A stretch of DNA of 64,000 nucleotides from Adenophora triphylla var. japonica (GCA_022495995.1 JAFEMH010002433.1:142001-206000), one strand, 5' to 3'. Positions 12,170-23,796 are shown, counted from the first letter of the stretch. Notes: a model not told the origin generated them from the letters alone. A program made the numbers and translations.

Positions 12170-12640
12170 AAGTATATCATGTCCACTGCTTGGATCCATA
12201 AAGCGAAGAAATCATTAGTTTTTCTCCGAATGAGTTGGCGGGAAGTCGAGCGGCTCGTGAGCAGGCCATTGGTCATCAAGGGTCGAATTGACAATGTTGA
12301 ATCCGAAAGACTTCTTGTTGACACGGGGCATCCCGTGATATCCTATACTATTCACCTTCCAACAAATGGGGTTGAAAGACAACGTGCTAGAGCCATATCA
12401 TGGAAGGCTTGAAGGATTCACCAACCATAAGGTTGGAGCAAAGGAACCGTAGAACTAGAACTCGAAGTCGGCGATCATCCCTTCCGATCCAAAGCTACGT
12501 CACTTTTATAGTCATGGACTTGACTAGTGACTATCATGCGATTATAGGCATTCCAAGTCAAGCCAAACTTGGGATGGTGGCCTCCCTTCCTCACCAACGA
12601 GTTAAATTTCCCACTCGTGCTTTGGCATTGGATGCGTGAG
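12170..12640 (+). pseudogene. E1 aspartic protease region (broken)
   Basis: The retropepsin active-site triplet appears as LLVDTGHPV near 12318-12345 in one frame. The downstream part of the domain (YVTFIVMDLTSDYHAIIGI, 12498-12555) is in another frame. Retropepsin would cut Gag-Pol. The frameshift between the two pieces inactivates it. An acidic spacer containing a roughly 60-base direct duplication (about 12810-12925, EEPMVLE repeats) follows before the reverse transcriptase. Confidence 0.7.
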
Positions 12641-13129
12641 GGCAACCCCCAAAGATTTCTTGGAACATGTTGTCAAGAGCGGCAAAAGTCAAAAAGCGTG
12701 GAGATAGATACGCCCGAGGAGAACATCAAGATCACCAAATCACGAAGACCACCGAAACTAGCTCTAGGATGAACTATATCCGTGAAGTATGGGAAAGTGA
12801 GGAAGAGGAACCTATGGTCCTAGAAATTGTGGATGACCAAGGCGTAACTCTACCCACACCGGAAGAAGAGCCTATGGTCCTAGAAGCTGCGGATGACCAA
12901 GGCATAGTTCTACCCATCTCCGAGGAAGACCCCATTCTCGTCAATGACCGAACTCGGGGGCCAACCATGACTCGGGGAAGAACGATCTTCCGAGACATCG
13001 ATAAACTTATGGAGGAAGAAGGCCTCAACGTAAACGACAATGAAGGGAGGAGAATCGGAGAGATCATCATCGAATCCCTAGAATTTCGAGACGGACCAGA
13101 AATGAAGCACAGTAGATGAGCTAGAAGAG

Positions 13130-14476
13130 GTAGTCATTAATCCCGACTATCTGAACAAAAAATCAAGCTAGGAGGCCGGCTATCACGGGAAGAGAAAGAA
13201 AGAATCATATCCCTCTTGAAAAACAGTCTCGACATCTTTGCTTGGAGAGTCGAAGACATGAGGGGATCAATGAAGAAGTAGCCCTCCACCGCTTAGAAGT
13301 TGATCCTTTAGCGAAGACCATCTCCCGAGACAAGGAGAAATTTTGCAAGGGACAAGGAGGAAGCTATAAAAGAAGAGGTGCGAGAAATTACTCGGCCAGG
13401 AATAATTCGCGAAGTCAAATACCCCGTTTGGTTGGCTAATGTCATTATGGTGAAGAAGCAAAATGGGAAATGGCGTATGTGCATAGACTTTGCTTGATCT
13501 AAACAAAGCACGCCCTAAGGACGGCTATCCTCTCCCCAGAATCGACAAGTTGGTTGACTCCATTTACGGACATCAAACTCTCGGCTTCTTAGATGCCTAC
13601 TCGGGCTATCATCGGATAAAAATGGCGAAAGAGGACATCGAGAAGGCGCCTTCCAAACACACTGTGGGGAATTTACGCTACATCATGATGCCTTTTGGGC
13701 TCAAAAATCTTTGGTGCCACTTACCAACGGATGGTAAATCAAGTTTTCGCAAGTCGAGATAGGTAGAAACATGGAAGCTTATATTGATGATATGGTTATA
13801 AAGACCAAGGAAGGCGGCCACGTTCACGACCTAGAAGAGACCATTCACAACCTCAGAGCAAACAACATGAAGTGAATCCAAGCAAGTGCGTGTTCGGAGT
13901 TCGAGGAAATTTCTAGGCTTCATGGTTTCCCAAAGGGGATTGAAGCAAACCCGAGAGAAAATCAAGGCGCTAGTTGACATGAAGGAACCTACCAACATCA
14001 AGGAGGTCCAAAGACTTAATGGAAGAATTGCGGCCCTTGGAAGATTCATCGCCAAATCCGTTGAAAAGTCACTGCCTTTCTTCAAGGTATTGAAGGGGAC
14101 CAAGAGCTTCTCCTGGACTCCTGAATGCTCGGAAGCATTCCTCCGGTTGAAGGAGTACTTGGGTTCCCCTCCCTTGCTTAGCGATCCGACTACCGGTGAG
14201 ATGCTATACGTCTTCCTAGCCGCCAGCGATCATGCGGTCGCACTGTCTTAGTTCGAAAAGATGAAGGAATTCGGAAGCCCGTCTACTATGTCTCTAAGGC
14301 ACTTTGTCCGATGTAGAGAAGCGAGATATTTCAATGTGGAGAAGATAGCATACGCACTAGTCATCGCCTCAAGGAAGGCTGCGTGCATATTTTTACGCAC
14401 ATCCTATCACCGTCTACACCAACGAACCATTGAAGAAAATCCTTCACAAGTTGGAAGGCTCGGGACGTCTCCTTAA
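13130..14476 (+). pseudogene. E1 reverse transcriptase and RNase H (broken)
   Basis: The reverse transcriptase would copy element RNA into DNA. Blocks are recognisable in successive frames: an LDLNKARPKDGYPLPRID segment (13490-13545), the FLDAYSGYH and MMPFGLKN motifs (13590-13720) and the catalytic AYIDDMV box (YIDD codons 13780-13791). The connection/RNase H region follows at 13886-14251 (FLGFMVSQRG, LNGRIAALGRF). At least four frame changes or stops interrupt the frame. Relative to E2, the residues around MMPFGLKNAG are altered. Confidence 0.85.
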
Positions 14477-15404
14477 TTGGTCAATCGCTCTAACAGAGTT
14501 TGATATCACTTACCAACCAAGGAAGACCCTTTTAGCACAGCCTTTGGTTGACTTCATGGTCGAGGCGCCTTTATGGGTGAGCATCTCCCCACCTCCCGGA
14601 CGCAAAACGCGCCGGAGGAAAAAGACTCTCCCATTGAACTCCCATCCAACCTGTTGGATCCCGTATACGGACGGATCGGCTACCAAGGAAAGAAGCGGAG
14701 CTGGAGTTGTACTAGCAAGCCCGGAAGGAGAATATACTATACAAGATGCCATCCGCTTCAGGTTTCCTGCTTCTAACAACCAAGCCGAATACGAGGCTCT
14801 CATATTTGGCATTGAGTTGGCCTCCTTCTATGGAGCAACTAAGGTGGCTGCTTTCTGTGACTCCCAGCTCGTTGTCAAACAAGTGAAGGGAGAATATAAC
14901 ACTCAAGATGTCACCCTTGCCAAGTATAGAGACCTGGTCCTAGATATGACGAAGAAAATGGAATTTTTCGAGCTCAAGCAGATAGGAAGGGAAGACAACC
15001 AAGTCGCAGACGTTCTCTCCAAACTAGCCACCATGGACGTGTCTCCTTCGGAGACCAACCCATATGTAGTTTATGCCGAGGAACCTGCGTATGAAAGATT
15101 ACAAGTCATGCTTCTGGACGAGGAAGAGAGATGCTGGATCGATGACTACATCGAATACATTGAGAAGGAGAAGCTCCCAGAAGATGAGGCTCGAGCCAAG
15201 CTTATCAAGAAGAGGTCTCCAAGATTCGTGGTGATGAACGGAGTCCTCTACCGAAGATCTTTCACGAAGCCCCTGCTAAGGTGTGTCTATCCCAAGGAAA
15301 CTGAGAACCTCTGGCGAGAAGTACATGAAGGCGTTTGCGGCGGACACCGGGGGCAGAACCTTAGGCGACAAAATCATATCGCTAGGTTACTGCGCCAAAC
15401 CTAA
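14430..15404 (+). pseudogene. E1 additional (archaeal-like) RNase H and integrase N-terminus
   Basis: This 324-residue frame is the longest intact piece of E1 pol. After the end of the first RNase H comes a second RNase H domain with acidic residues in YTDGSA, NQAEYEALIFG, FCDSQLVV and REDNQVAD, all four expected positions present. Acquisition of this extra domain is characteristic of Tat-lineage elements. It is followed by integrase N-terminal sequence (RSFTKPLLRC, HEGVCGGH). The frame then breaks before the second half of the HHCC zinc-binding motif, which appears in another frame as KCDKCQ-like sequence near 15430. Confidence 0.8.
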
Positions 15405-15419
15405 GAGAAGACGCGCACG

Positions 15420-16354
15420 CCTATGTTCGAAAATGTGACAAATGCCAAAGGTTCTCGACATTCCAAGACTACTGCGGTCGAGCAAACACTCGTAATACCT
15501 ACGTGGCCATTCGATATGTGGGGGATCGACCTCATTGGACCCTTCCCACCCGCCCGTGGTAATTGCAAGTACGTGATAGTAGCTGTTGATTACTTCTCCA
15601 AGTGGATTGAAGCCAAGGCATTGGCCAAGATAACGGAAGAGAACGCGATCAACTTTGTTCATGACAACATCGGGTGCGAGATTTGGCCTTCCGCATACAA
15701 TTGTTTCGACCATGGACTCCAATTCTCCACGGCATTTACAACGAGTGGGACGAGTCAAAGTACGCCATGCAAAATCTTCGGTTAGCGGACCCCAAGGCAA
15801 CGGTCAAGCGAAGCCGCCAACAAGCGGGTCCTAACCGCCCTCACCAAGAATCTTGAAGGTCGCGAGGGTAGATGGTTGGACGAACTTCCCTAGCTTTATG
15901 GGGCATTCGCACAACCACCGGGGCCAACCGGGAAACCCCATTCGCACTAACCTTCGGTTACGAGGCTATGGCACCAGCAGAGATGGCCATCCCTACAGTA
16001 AGGAACTCCCATTATGATGAGCAAGTCAACAAGGTCAATAGGCTCCTAGACCTGGACCTGATAGATGAAAAACGACTAGCTGCGCAGATGAGGATGGTGA
16101 ATTACAAGCAAAGGACCAAGGCATATCACGACAAGAGGGTCATCAAAAGAGTATTCCAAGTAGGCGATTGGGTACTTAGAAAGATCGAAGCCACTGGTCG
16201 GAAGGCAGAACAGAAAAAGCTCTCCCCAAATTGGGAAGGTCCCTATATCATCACTCAAGTCATCCGAGAAGGGACCTACAGATTAAGGACCAAGGAGGGG
16301 AAGGATCTCAAGCATCCATGGCATTCCGACAACCTTAGAAAATATTATCACTAG
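15420..16354 (+). pseudogene. E1 integrase (broken)
   Basis: Integrase would insert the cDNA into the genome. The first catalytic Asp is in [10 protein letters not shown] (15520-15552). The region of the second is frame-shifted and reads HGLQF instead of the expected DNGxxF. The third acidic residue lies in GQAEAANKR (about 15800) in a different frame. The C-terminal segment 15872-16354 is intact, with the conserved NWEGPYIITQV and HPWHSDNLRKYY ending. At least three frameshifts are needed to join the pieces. Confidence 0.8.
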
Positions 16355-16565
16355 TCTAGTTTATTTTGCCATAGATTAGCTCTTTATTTTCGGTCTTTTA
16401 TTTTCGGTCTTTTGTTTTCTTTTTGCCTTTTTAGTTGATAGGATTGCAGTTCTATGTAATCGCATTTCAGTTCTACGAAAGCAGTTTCTTCCAACATGCA
16501 AAGCAACTATCAGCTCTTCACCCCAGCACCGGAAGATGAGGACATTACTTCCGACTCTCCGATAC

Positions 16566-17190
16566 ACAACAGCCAAGACCAAGGATCCTCCTTGGCCTGA
16601 TGGCTTACCAACAGCCAAGACCAAGGGATCACCTTGGCCTGATGGCTTACCAGTAGCCAAGACCAAGGATCTTCCTTGGCCTGATGGCTTACCAACAGCC
16701 AAGACCAAGGGACCACCTTGGCCTGATGGCTTACCAATAGCCAAGACCAAGGATCTTCCTTGGCCTGATGGCTTACCAACAGCCAAGACCAAGGGTCCCC
16801 CTTGGCCTGATGGCTTACCAACAGCCAAGACCAAGGGTCCCCCTTGGCCTGATGGCTTACCAACAGCCAAGACCAAGGGTCTTCCTTGGCCTGATGGCTT
16901 ACTAACAGCCAAGACCAAGGGTCCCCCTTGGCCTGATGGCTTACACAACTGCCAAGACCAAGGATTTTCCTTGGCCTGATGGCTTAACACAGCCAAGACC
17001 AAGGGACCACCTTGGCCTGATGGCTTACAACACATCCTGTCAAGGGTCCACCTTGACTCAGGATACCAAGCGGCCAAGACCAAGGAACCTCCTTGGCCTG
17101 ATGGCTTACAACACTTCCAGTCAAGGGTCCACCTTGACTTAGGAGACTAACAGCCAAGACCGAGGACTTTCCTCGGTCTAATGGCTTGAT
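16566..17190. repeat. 42-bp minisatellite in the E1 3' region
   Basis: About eleven near-perfect and four degenerate copies of a 42-bp unit containing CAGCCAAGACCAAGG and CCTTGGCCTGATGGC. Each unit contains CCAAGG/CCTTGG inverted repeats. Because 42 is a multiple of three, both strands stay open: TAKTKGPPWPDGLP units on the plus strand and KPSGQGGPLVLAVG units on the minus strand. I regard both as non-coding. Tandem arrays between pol and the 3' LTR are known in Tat and Ogre elements and can seed satellite DNA. Confidence 0.9.
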
Positions 17191-17503
17191 AAACCTCCTA
17201 CCATGAATCTACTCTGATTCAGGATTACAACACATTCAAAGCCGAGGAAAACTTCCTCAGCCCAAATGACGTACGAGTATAGTTAAAGCCGAGGAATCTT
17301 TCCTCGGCCTAACCACTTGCTCCACAAGGAACATGGGACCTTCCTCGGATCCCACCTTCCTAAGGCTAATGCTTGCATAGCATACCAAAATATAACCAAG
17401 TTAGTGAAGTGACAGGAATCATGACAAAGGATTTTTCATTGATATTCAAATGGAATTACAGATCCTATTGTCTATTACAAAAAGCAGAAAAGGAAAAACT
17501 ATC

Positions 17504-20500
17504 CTAAGATTGCTGAGCATCATCGAAAGGCTCTTCAAGCCAGCTGGTAGTAATGGAGCCAGGAGGAGGAAGGGTAGTTTGATGAGCATGGGCATTAGTT
17601 TCCTCGGCCCTTCCCCTTACCTCGTCTTCCCTGGCCTCAGGCTCTTCCTCGTCTTGGATCGCCTCCACCAAGTCTTTGATGTTGCCGGGGATAACAGGGG
17701 CTGGCCTCCACACTTCCCTGCATGCTTGAGCATCCTTGGCCGCTATCAATTCCAAGTTGCTTGCAGAGAAGGGGACCAAGTGATGGAGAGCCCTAACTTC
17801 CTCGCTGTATTGATCCCAGCATATTAGCATGGCTATCTTGTTGATGTCTAGGCCGGTGGAGGGATCAGCCAATATACTCCTAGCAAGATGGAGGTATCCG
17901 TCTTCAAACATGGTGGCCGTTTGCTCGTCCACGGCATCCTGGAAGGCCGAGCTAGATACCACGGCATCCTTGAACGCCGGGCTCTCCTTGAAGCGCACCA
18001 CGGCCTCATTCTCCTTGGCGGGAAGGGCAGCCTCCAATCCTCGGTATTTGGCCTCAGCTTCCTCGGCCTTTGCCTGAAGCTCGGCCTTATCCGTTAATGC
18101 TTTGGCCAGCTCCTCCCCTTTTAGCCGGAGATGTTCCTCGGCTTTGGCCTTCTCTTCCTCGGCTCTTTTTACCTCGGCCTCCACTTTGGCCTTGGATGCC
18201 TCAAGCTCAGCATCCTTGGCCTTCAGAAGTTTGACCAAGGAAGTCTTGTCAGTATCACTCTTTGCTTGGGCAGCCTTGGCCTCATTCAGGCGCCTGGTCT
18301 TCTTTTTGGCTAGCACGTTCTCATACGCCGTGACAGAAGCCAACTGAAAGAAGAATTAATATTAGAAGTGCAAACAAGTGTAAAACAGATCTCACAATCA
18401 ATGATCAAATGAAAGAACTGTTACCTCGGCAAGTAAGAGCCCCTTGCGGCAGAGCAAGGTATCGTCGCTGGGAGCCTCTCTGACAAGAGCATCATAGGCA
18501 TCCTCATCCATAGCTCTCTGAATTGGAGCTCGGCCTAATCTTACCAAAGGTCCCTCCCTAATTTGCAAAGGAAGACCCCTGAGACGAGGAATGTCGAGGG
18601 CCATGCTCTTAGCTAGCTCATCGGCCTGCTCAACAGTTTGGATATCCTTGATAGCCAGGGTTGGAGGAGGTGAAGGATTGGGGGCCCCACCAACACTTGC
18701 CCTCTTAGCTACCGGCTCCTCGGCACTGGAAACTTGAGGCCTTTTGGAGCCAGTTTTCCTTTGAATAAGGCCGGTTTCTTCGGCCACTGCTTCCTCGGCC
18801 TCAGTAGGAGGGTTAGGCATATCACCAACCATGGGGTCAGCCCGTTCCTCGGATGCTGCGTCCTCGGAATTTACATCCTGGTGAAGTTTGAGGGGAAGGG
18901 GTTTATCACCCTGAACGCCCAAGACCAAATTACGAGCATTGGCCTCATCCTTCCTTTCCATCAGAGCAGATTTCTTGCTCAGCTTTCTCTTTCGCCTGAT
19001 CAGCTCCTGGGGACTTAGTCTCTCCATTTCAAGGGCTGCTTCTTCCTCGGCGGTTAAATCTGTAAAGACAAGGAAGAAATGGTCAAGTACGAGCAAGAGA
19101 ATTCAAGGTCAAGTACGAGCAAAATAATCTGACGCAAAAATTACAAGTGTCCAAGATAAAAGTTTACGTCCAACAATGTTAGGTTCTCCAATACATTGAT
19201 CACGGGGACGCTCTTCATGGCACCTAATACAATCCTCGTGGAATACGAAGCCTGGATGTATCGTCCAATCATTGAAGCGACGTCCTCTTTTAACATTGAC
19301 GAGGGGAGCCACCCCGTCCTCGTTCCCCGGCATCAATCCTGCCTGGATATAGAAATGATCCGAGGATTCAACTTGCTTCAAATCCAGGACCCCTACCTGG
19401 CAAACTCTTCCAGGCAGCTTGATCAAATCTTTGGTCCACCCGTATTGTTGGACGGCAAAGGAAGATGTTGGATCATCACAAGGAGGCTGGAACTCCCAAC
19501 CTTGGCGACTCTCAACTCGGATAACGTGGTTCTCCCGGCTGGAACTTTCTTTGGACATGGGAAGAAGCAACTTAGGTTTCCTATTGGCACTCCTAATAAC
19601 TACAAGCCATTGTTCCTTGATAACTTGGACAAGGTAGAAGTGACGGAAGGCTCCCAGGGTCGGCTCGTAGCCTAAACTACGACGAGAGGATGATGAAGCT
19701 AACGAGAACCCTAGTACCATTGGCTCCTAGCATGGCGGCACCGCCTTTACATCATCCAAAAATTCACAAATGAAGGGGTCTAGGGGAAGACGGAGTCCCT
19801 GTTGAAACTGTTTGAAATAAAAGTGGACATAGTCTTGGTTATAGTAGAAGGCCGTCTCTTCTTTTTCCGTCTTCGGCTCGATCTTGCCCATATAAGTTAA
19901 TTTATACTCAGCGCGGTTCACTTTGTACTTGGTGTGCAGTCTCTCAATCATGGGATCCCCAGGCTTTGGTGCCTTCTCGATTTGCTTTCCTCGGCTACCT
20001 GCTCCTCGGCCTCCTCTTCTTCGGGTAAGGCGGGCATCAGCTTGCGCACCTTCAACGAAGGCGTTAACTATCTGAGTAGACGAGGAGGGCTCTCCTTCTC
20101 TTCCCGTCATATCTGCATAAAGACAAGGAGACAAAATTACTTACCTCGTCAATGGCTGATTAAATGACGGGGAAGGAAGATTCCCCTCCTCGTCATTCCA
20201 TAAGGCCGAGGAAGGAAGATTTCCTTCCTCGTCATTTCATAAGGCCGAGGAGGGGGCCGTACCTCTCAGACGCTCACGCATTTCGCGATTGGAGGCCGGG
20301 TAGAACAGTTCGATGTGCTCCACCATCTCAGCCCTATCCTCAAAAACTATAATGTTGGGCGAACCAGACTCAATCCTATGTATTCTTGTGGAGTCTGGGT
20401 ATTGAATGAATAAACGGGATCGGCCATAACCCCTCAACTGCTTGCTTATATCATCCAAGTTCAGCATCAACCATGGACCCCTCTCTCGTCGATAAACCCT

Positions 20501-20560
20501 CAGATTGCCCGTATGATATCCATAACGGAATCGGGGAGAATGGTCCCAAGAACGAGCCAT
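17504..20560 (-). pseudogene. E1 antisense spliced gene (gypsy-type transposon domain, coiled coil)
   Basis: The gene runs opposite to gag-pol. Coding exons I infer: 20560-20263, 20112-19168, 19059-18425 and 18343-17504, all with GT-AG borders. A 5'-UTR intron may span 20787-20563. Exon 1 begins MARSWDHSPRF. Exon 2 contains GLRLPLDPFICEFL and YEPTLGAFRHF, resembling the domain annotated as putative gypsy-type transposon (Transposase_28 family, from recall). Exon 3 is acidic and Pro-rich. Exon 4 starts with a long Ala/Glu/Lys coiled coil (about 80 residues) and ends WLEEPFDDAQQS. One frameshift near 19730 separates the two halves of exon 2, so this copy is probably non-functional. A homologous gene with the same phase-0 last intron occurs in E2. 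Its molecular role is unknown; extra antisense ORFs are known in Tat elements. Confidence 0.75.
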
Positions 20561-20965
20561 TTCTAAGGGGAGTCAAAAATGAAGGGGGAGTTCATTCAAT
20601 ATTCAAGAAATTTCATATAAAATACAAAGAGAACTAAAGAATTGAAGTTTTTAAAAATTTTTATCAAGAAAAGCTTCAACCTTCAACAATGGCAGTCCAT
20701 TTTCTTGGCACATTCAAAATCCTTCCTAAAAACCCTAGAAATCGCAAAGTCATGGACGGATTACACAGAAAAGGAATGATTTCATACCTGATTGAGAAGA
20801 AGTGGTTGGAATCGCAACTGCAACAAGCTCGCCGTAGAGAGAAAGCTTCGCCGGAAACTGGGTAAGAAGAAGATCGGAGAATCGTTGTTGAACCTTGCGT
20901 TCGTTCGGGCAATATGCTCTCAAATACTTGGAAGTGTGTAAAGGTTTAAATTGAAGGGGTTTTAG

Positions 20966-20995
20966 TTTTTATACCTCCCCAATTCGGGTCGACCC
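20966..20995 (-). promoter_or_regulatory. Antisense promoter of the E1 spliced gene
   Basis: On the minus strand the palindrome GGGTCGACCC (20986-20995) is followed 12 bases later by TATAAAAA (20966-20973). A pyrimidine-rich leader and a donor (CAG before GTATGA at 20787) lead toward the ATG at 20560. The E2 gene has the same arrangement with a 13-base gap. Confidence 0.65.
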
Positions 20996-21194
20996 ATGGG
21001 TAAAGCAGAGATTCGGTTAGGGCGCCCCAAGAATTAAATGCAAAATACAGTTATCAAGGCGTGACAAGACTGGGGGGCCCCAGGTCATCATCAGAATAGC
21101 AACCGTCAGTTGCCAACCAATGACACGCGTCAAACCTGTTCGTATTCCATGTGCCGATGCCGAGCTGACTTTCTACTCGTCCTAAGCCAAGCTA

Positions 21195-21210
21195 GAAAGT
21201 CGGGGGCCAC
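21195..21210 (+). other. E1 polypurine tract
   Basis: AGAAAGTCGGGGGCCAC immediately precedes the 3' LTR, the normal position for the plus-strand primer. Confidence 0.75.
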
Positions 21211-21971
21211 TGAACGGTATAAACCGAGCTACGAACATGGGCTTGCCCGAACTTGGGCCCAACTATATTGGGCAGTGGATATTGTCTAATTATGAAGTAT
21301 TGGGGCCGAGTAAGATCTTCCTCGTATGCCGAGGAACATTTATCTCGGCCTTATATCATCATTCTTGGGCCGTCATGTCGGAATTACCGAGGAGAGAAAA
21401 GTTATTTGCTCGGCATATATCCAAGTGACGAGGAAAGAAAATCATTTTCCCCGGCATATCTCCGTGTCGGCCATTTACCAAATGACGAGGAAGCAAAATC
21501 ATTTTCCTCGGTCTATTTGCCAAAGGCCGAGGAAAATCATTTGCCTTCCTCGGCGTTCCGGTTAGCAGTTACAATCTTTATTCAACAAGGATTATACAGC
21601 CATGATCCAATCAGGATTATACTTATCAACATCAATTCAAGTCAAACAATGACTCCTTAACAGATGTAATTCTAATTCTATTAGAATTATATCTTATCTC
21701 TTTACAAGTTCATTCCAACATGGATTCTATCTATCCATTCCTATAAATACAAGCCCTATGGCTCATTATTCGGTACGTTACTTTTTACATTGGAGAAACT
21801 CTGTCAATTTGATTTTTCTAATATCAACCGTGAACTTACTCTCACGCCGGAGGGCCTTTAGCCGGATCCGCCCCGGCTTAGTTTACGTGTTTTCTCTTAT
21901 TTTCAGGCCTTGCAATCACCGGAGCATTCAACGCTTGGATTTGGGCCGTTTTGACGATTTTGGCATCATCA
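21211..21971 (+). repeat. E1 3' LTR (761 bp)
   Basis: It matches the 5' LTR throughout, with the TATAAATA box at 21742-21749. Visible differences are a small cluster around 21556-21568 (CGTTCCGGTTAGCAG against CGTTAGGTTAGCTTGA) and one C/T change near 21817. It is followed directly by the target duplication TTATT. Confidence 0.95.
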
Positions 21972-21976
21972 TTATT

Positions 21977-22460
21977 ATTATTTAGTTAATAATTTAACTT
22001 AATTTGTTAAAAAAAAACTAACATTTACCTGTAAAATATAATTTTTTAAATGAATTTTGTTACAAATTTAATGAATTTTGAAATTCTATTAATTATTTAA
22101 CTATTTTCAATTATATTGAGTTAAAAAAATAATTAAAAATAATAAATAATTTAGAACCGTCAAAACCGTAGAATCGGAATCGAAAACCGGCGGTTGAAAT
22201 CGTGAACCAAAAATCGAAATTACACGATTCGAATATAGTTCCCCATTCCATGATATTGAAAACCAGCGATTCGAAACCGAAAAGTAGAAACCGTATCCAA
22301 ATGAGTACGTCTAAACGAGAGGAACAAGAAACAGACTGCTCCATCGATCTTGATGACGTCTGGTCTTTCTGGTTCAGAGCGGTTCGTAGGATATCTGGCA
22401 GGATATATTTAAGGTACCTAGAACACAACAAAGCAAGAACCGTTAAGGTCAAAGTTGGAT
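21977..22460. other. Spacer between E1 and E2
   Basis: AT-rich DNA, then repeated ATCGAAA/GAAACCG-type sequence. No gene is visible. The last 100 bases could belong to the E2 LTR, because the outer end of that LTR cannot be fixed from one copy. Confidence 0.4.
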
Positions 22461-23225
22461 GTTACTCCAACTCAGGCCCTCGGGTGTGAGGATAAGATAT
22501 CTAGATGGATATAAAACCTGAGAATAAGACCTTGGAATGTCTTAGAGTGTGTGTGTGTTTAGGGTTTGAGTAATATGGCTTACAATATCAATTTGACACT
22601 TACCTTGTCCAAGGGGACAAAGGTCTTCTATTTATAGGTGATGGAGAGGTGCTTGTTGATGTAAGCAATGAGATCAGCCCTAAAATGTATCTTAGTCTTT
22701 GACCAGATACACGTGTCTGCATCAGATTGGCTCTGTCAGGAAAGGAAGATTCACTGTCAGAGGGGATGTCGCTGATAGGGACGGGAGCCGTGTATTTGGG
22801 AGAGTTGGCGCGGCGCATTAAATGCAATAGTAGGCGCCTGTCTGAGACGCATTCAATGCGATGGGAGTGAGCCGGCTACTTGCATGTCAGAGCCAGTAAG
22901 TAAACTTGCTCAATAAGCTAGGATATTAACCGGGAGTCTGGTGAGACAACCGGGAGTCTGGTAGGAGACCGCAGTCAACATCTTAGGCGCGGTCAATGAT
23001 ATTTGACACGGGCACGGATGGGACGGTCTCAACTCCCGCGGTCACCAGGCTGACGGTCTGAATCCCTTCGGTCTTTGACTGGGATGGGATGAGAGGAACG
23101 CGATCATGACCTCGAGGGTCTATCTGTCTGCGGTCTTGACTCTGGCGGTCTAGGGAATGCCACGTCATACTGGGCCTTTGGACCAGATCGAGCTTGGGCC
23201 CAATCTAGCTGGTCCGGGCTCATCA
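22461..23225 (-). repeat. E2 3' LTR
   Basis: On the minus strand it starts TGATGAGCCCGG directly after a purine-rich tract and carries TATAAATA (22629-22636). I place the outer end at TGTTACTCC (22461), which gives 765 bp, close to the E1 LTR length. No second copy is in the window to confirm this boundary. Confidence 0.65.
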
Positions 23226-23241
23226 ATGGCCCCTAGCTCTA
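23226..23241 (-). other. E2 polypurine tract
   Basis: On the minus strand AGAGCTAGGGGCCAT lies directly before the LTR. It is similar in form to the E1 tract (GGGGGCCAC). Confidence 0.65.
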
Positions 23242-23594
23242 AGTGAATGATTATTTATGGTCTGAGCGAGGAGCTACTAGTTAAGCTCGGTTCTGTTAGA
23301 TCGCTCCTCAGGCGGGTACCAGTGTTGGCGTTTTTCACTGGTTTTTGCCCTGCCTCCCGAGCAAATAGGCACATGTGAGGGGCACGTGGGAAAGCTTGTA
23401 GAAGCTTTAATGCTCTGCCTCCCGGTTAATCTGGTGGGCCCCTTGGCAGGTGAAGAGACAGCACGTGACAGGTACGGAGGGTACGTGTCAGCCATCCAAG
23501 AGGCGCCATGAATGCCGACTGACGAATTTTCGAATTTCCAAACGTTGGCGTTGGTTCGTGGTTCGAGGGAGACGGTTTGTGGGCTAATTAATAC

Positions 23595-23625
23595 GGGTCG
23601 ACCCATATTGGTAGGAATATAAATA
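23595..23625 (+). promoter_or_regulatory. Antisense promoter of the E2 spliced gene
   Basis: The palindrome GGGTCGACCC (23595-23604) is followed 13 bases later by TATAAATA (23618-23625). A pyrimidine-rich leader of about 170 bases precedes the ATG at 23797. It shares the palindrome, an ATTGG stretch and the spacing with the E1 antisense promoter. Confidence 0.65.
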
Positions 23626-23796
23626 CAAACCCTTCAACCTTCAAAACCCTTTTATAATCTTTACGCCCTCAAATTGCTTAGAGAGAGAAAGTTTGTGCTG
23701 TCCTTACTTAGCGTTTTCTTCTTCCCAATCTATTTCCGTAAGTAATTTTGTGCTTTCACTCCTTTTTTCATCTCTATTTCAGCTTTTGGGGTTTTG

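Larger units (their letters stand above)
9016..21971 (+). mobile_element. E1: complete Tat-lineage Ty3/gypsy retrotransposon, about 13 kb
   Basis: LTRs at 9016-9777 and 21211-21971 both start TGAACGG and end CATCATCA. The 5-bp target duplication TTATT is exact at 9011-9015 and 21972-21976. The order is LTR, primer-binding site, gag, protease, reverse transcriptase, RNase H, an additional RNase H, integrase, a 42-bp tandem array, an antisense spliced gene, polypurine tract, LTR. The extra RNase H and the antisense ORF are known traits of the Tat lineage. The LTRs differ at only about five positions, yet gag-pol has many frameshifts. The copy therefore looks recently inserted but was probably already defective. 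Confidence 0.95.

Noticed and set aside
16376..17083. 235-residue minus-strand and 147-residue plus-strand repeat proteins
   Set aside because: Both are translations of the 42-bp tandem array, open only because 42 is divisible by three.
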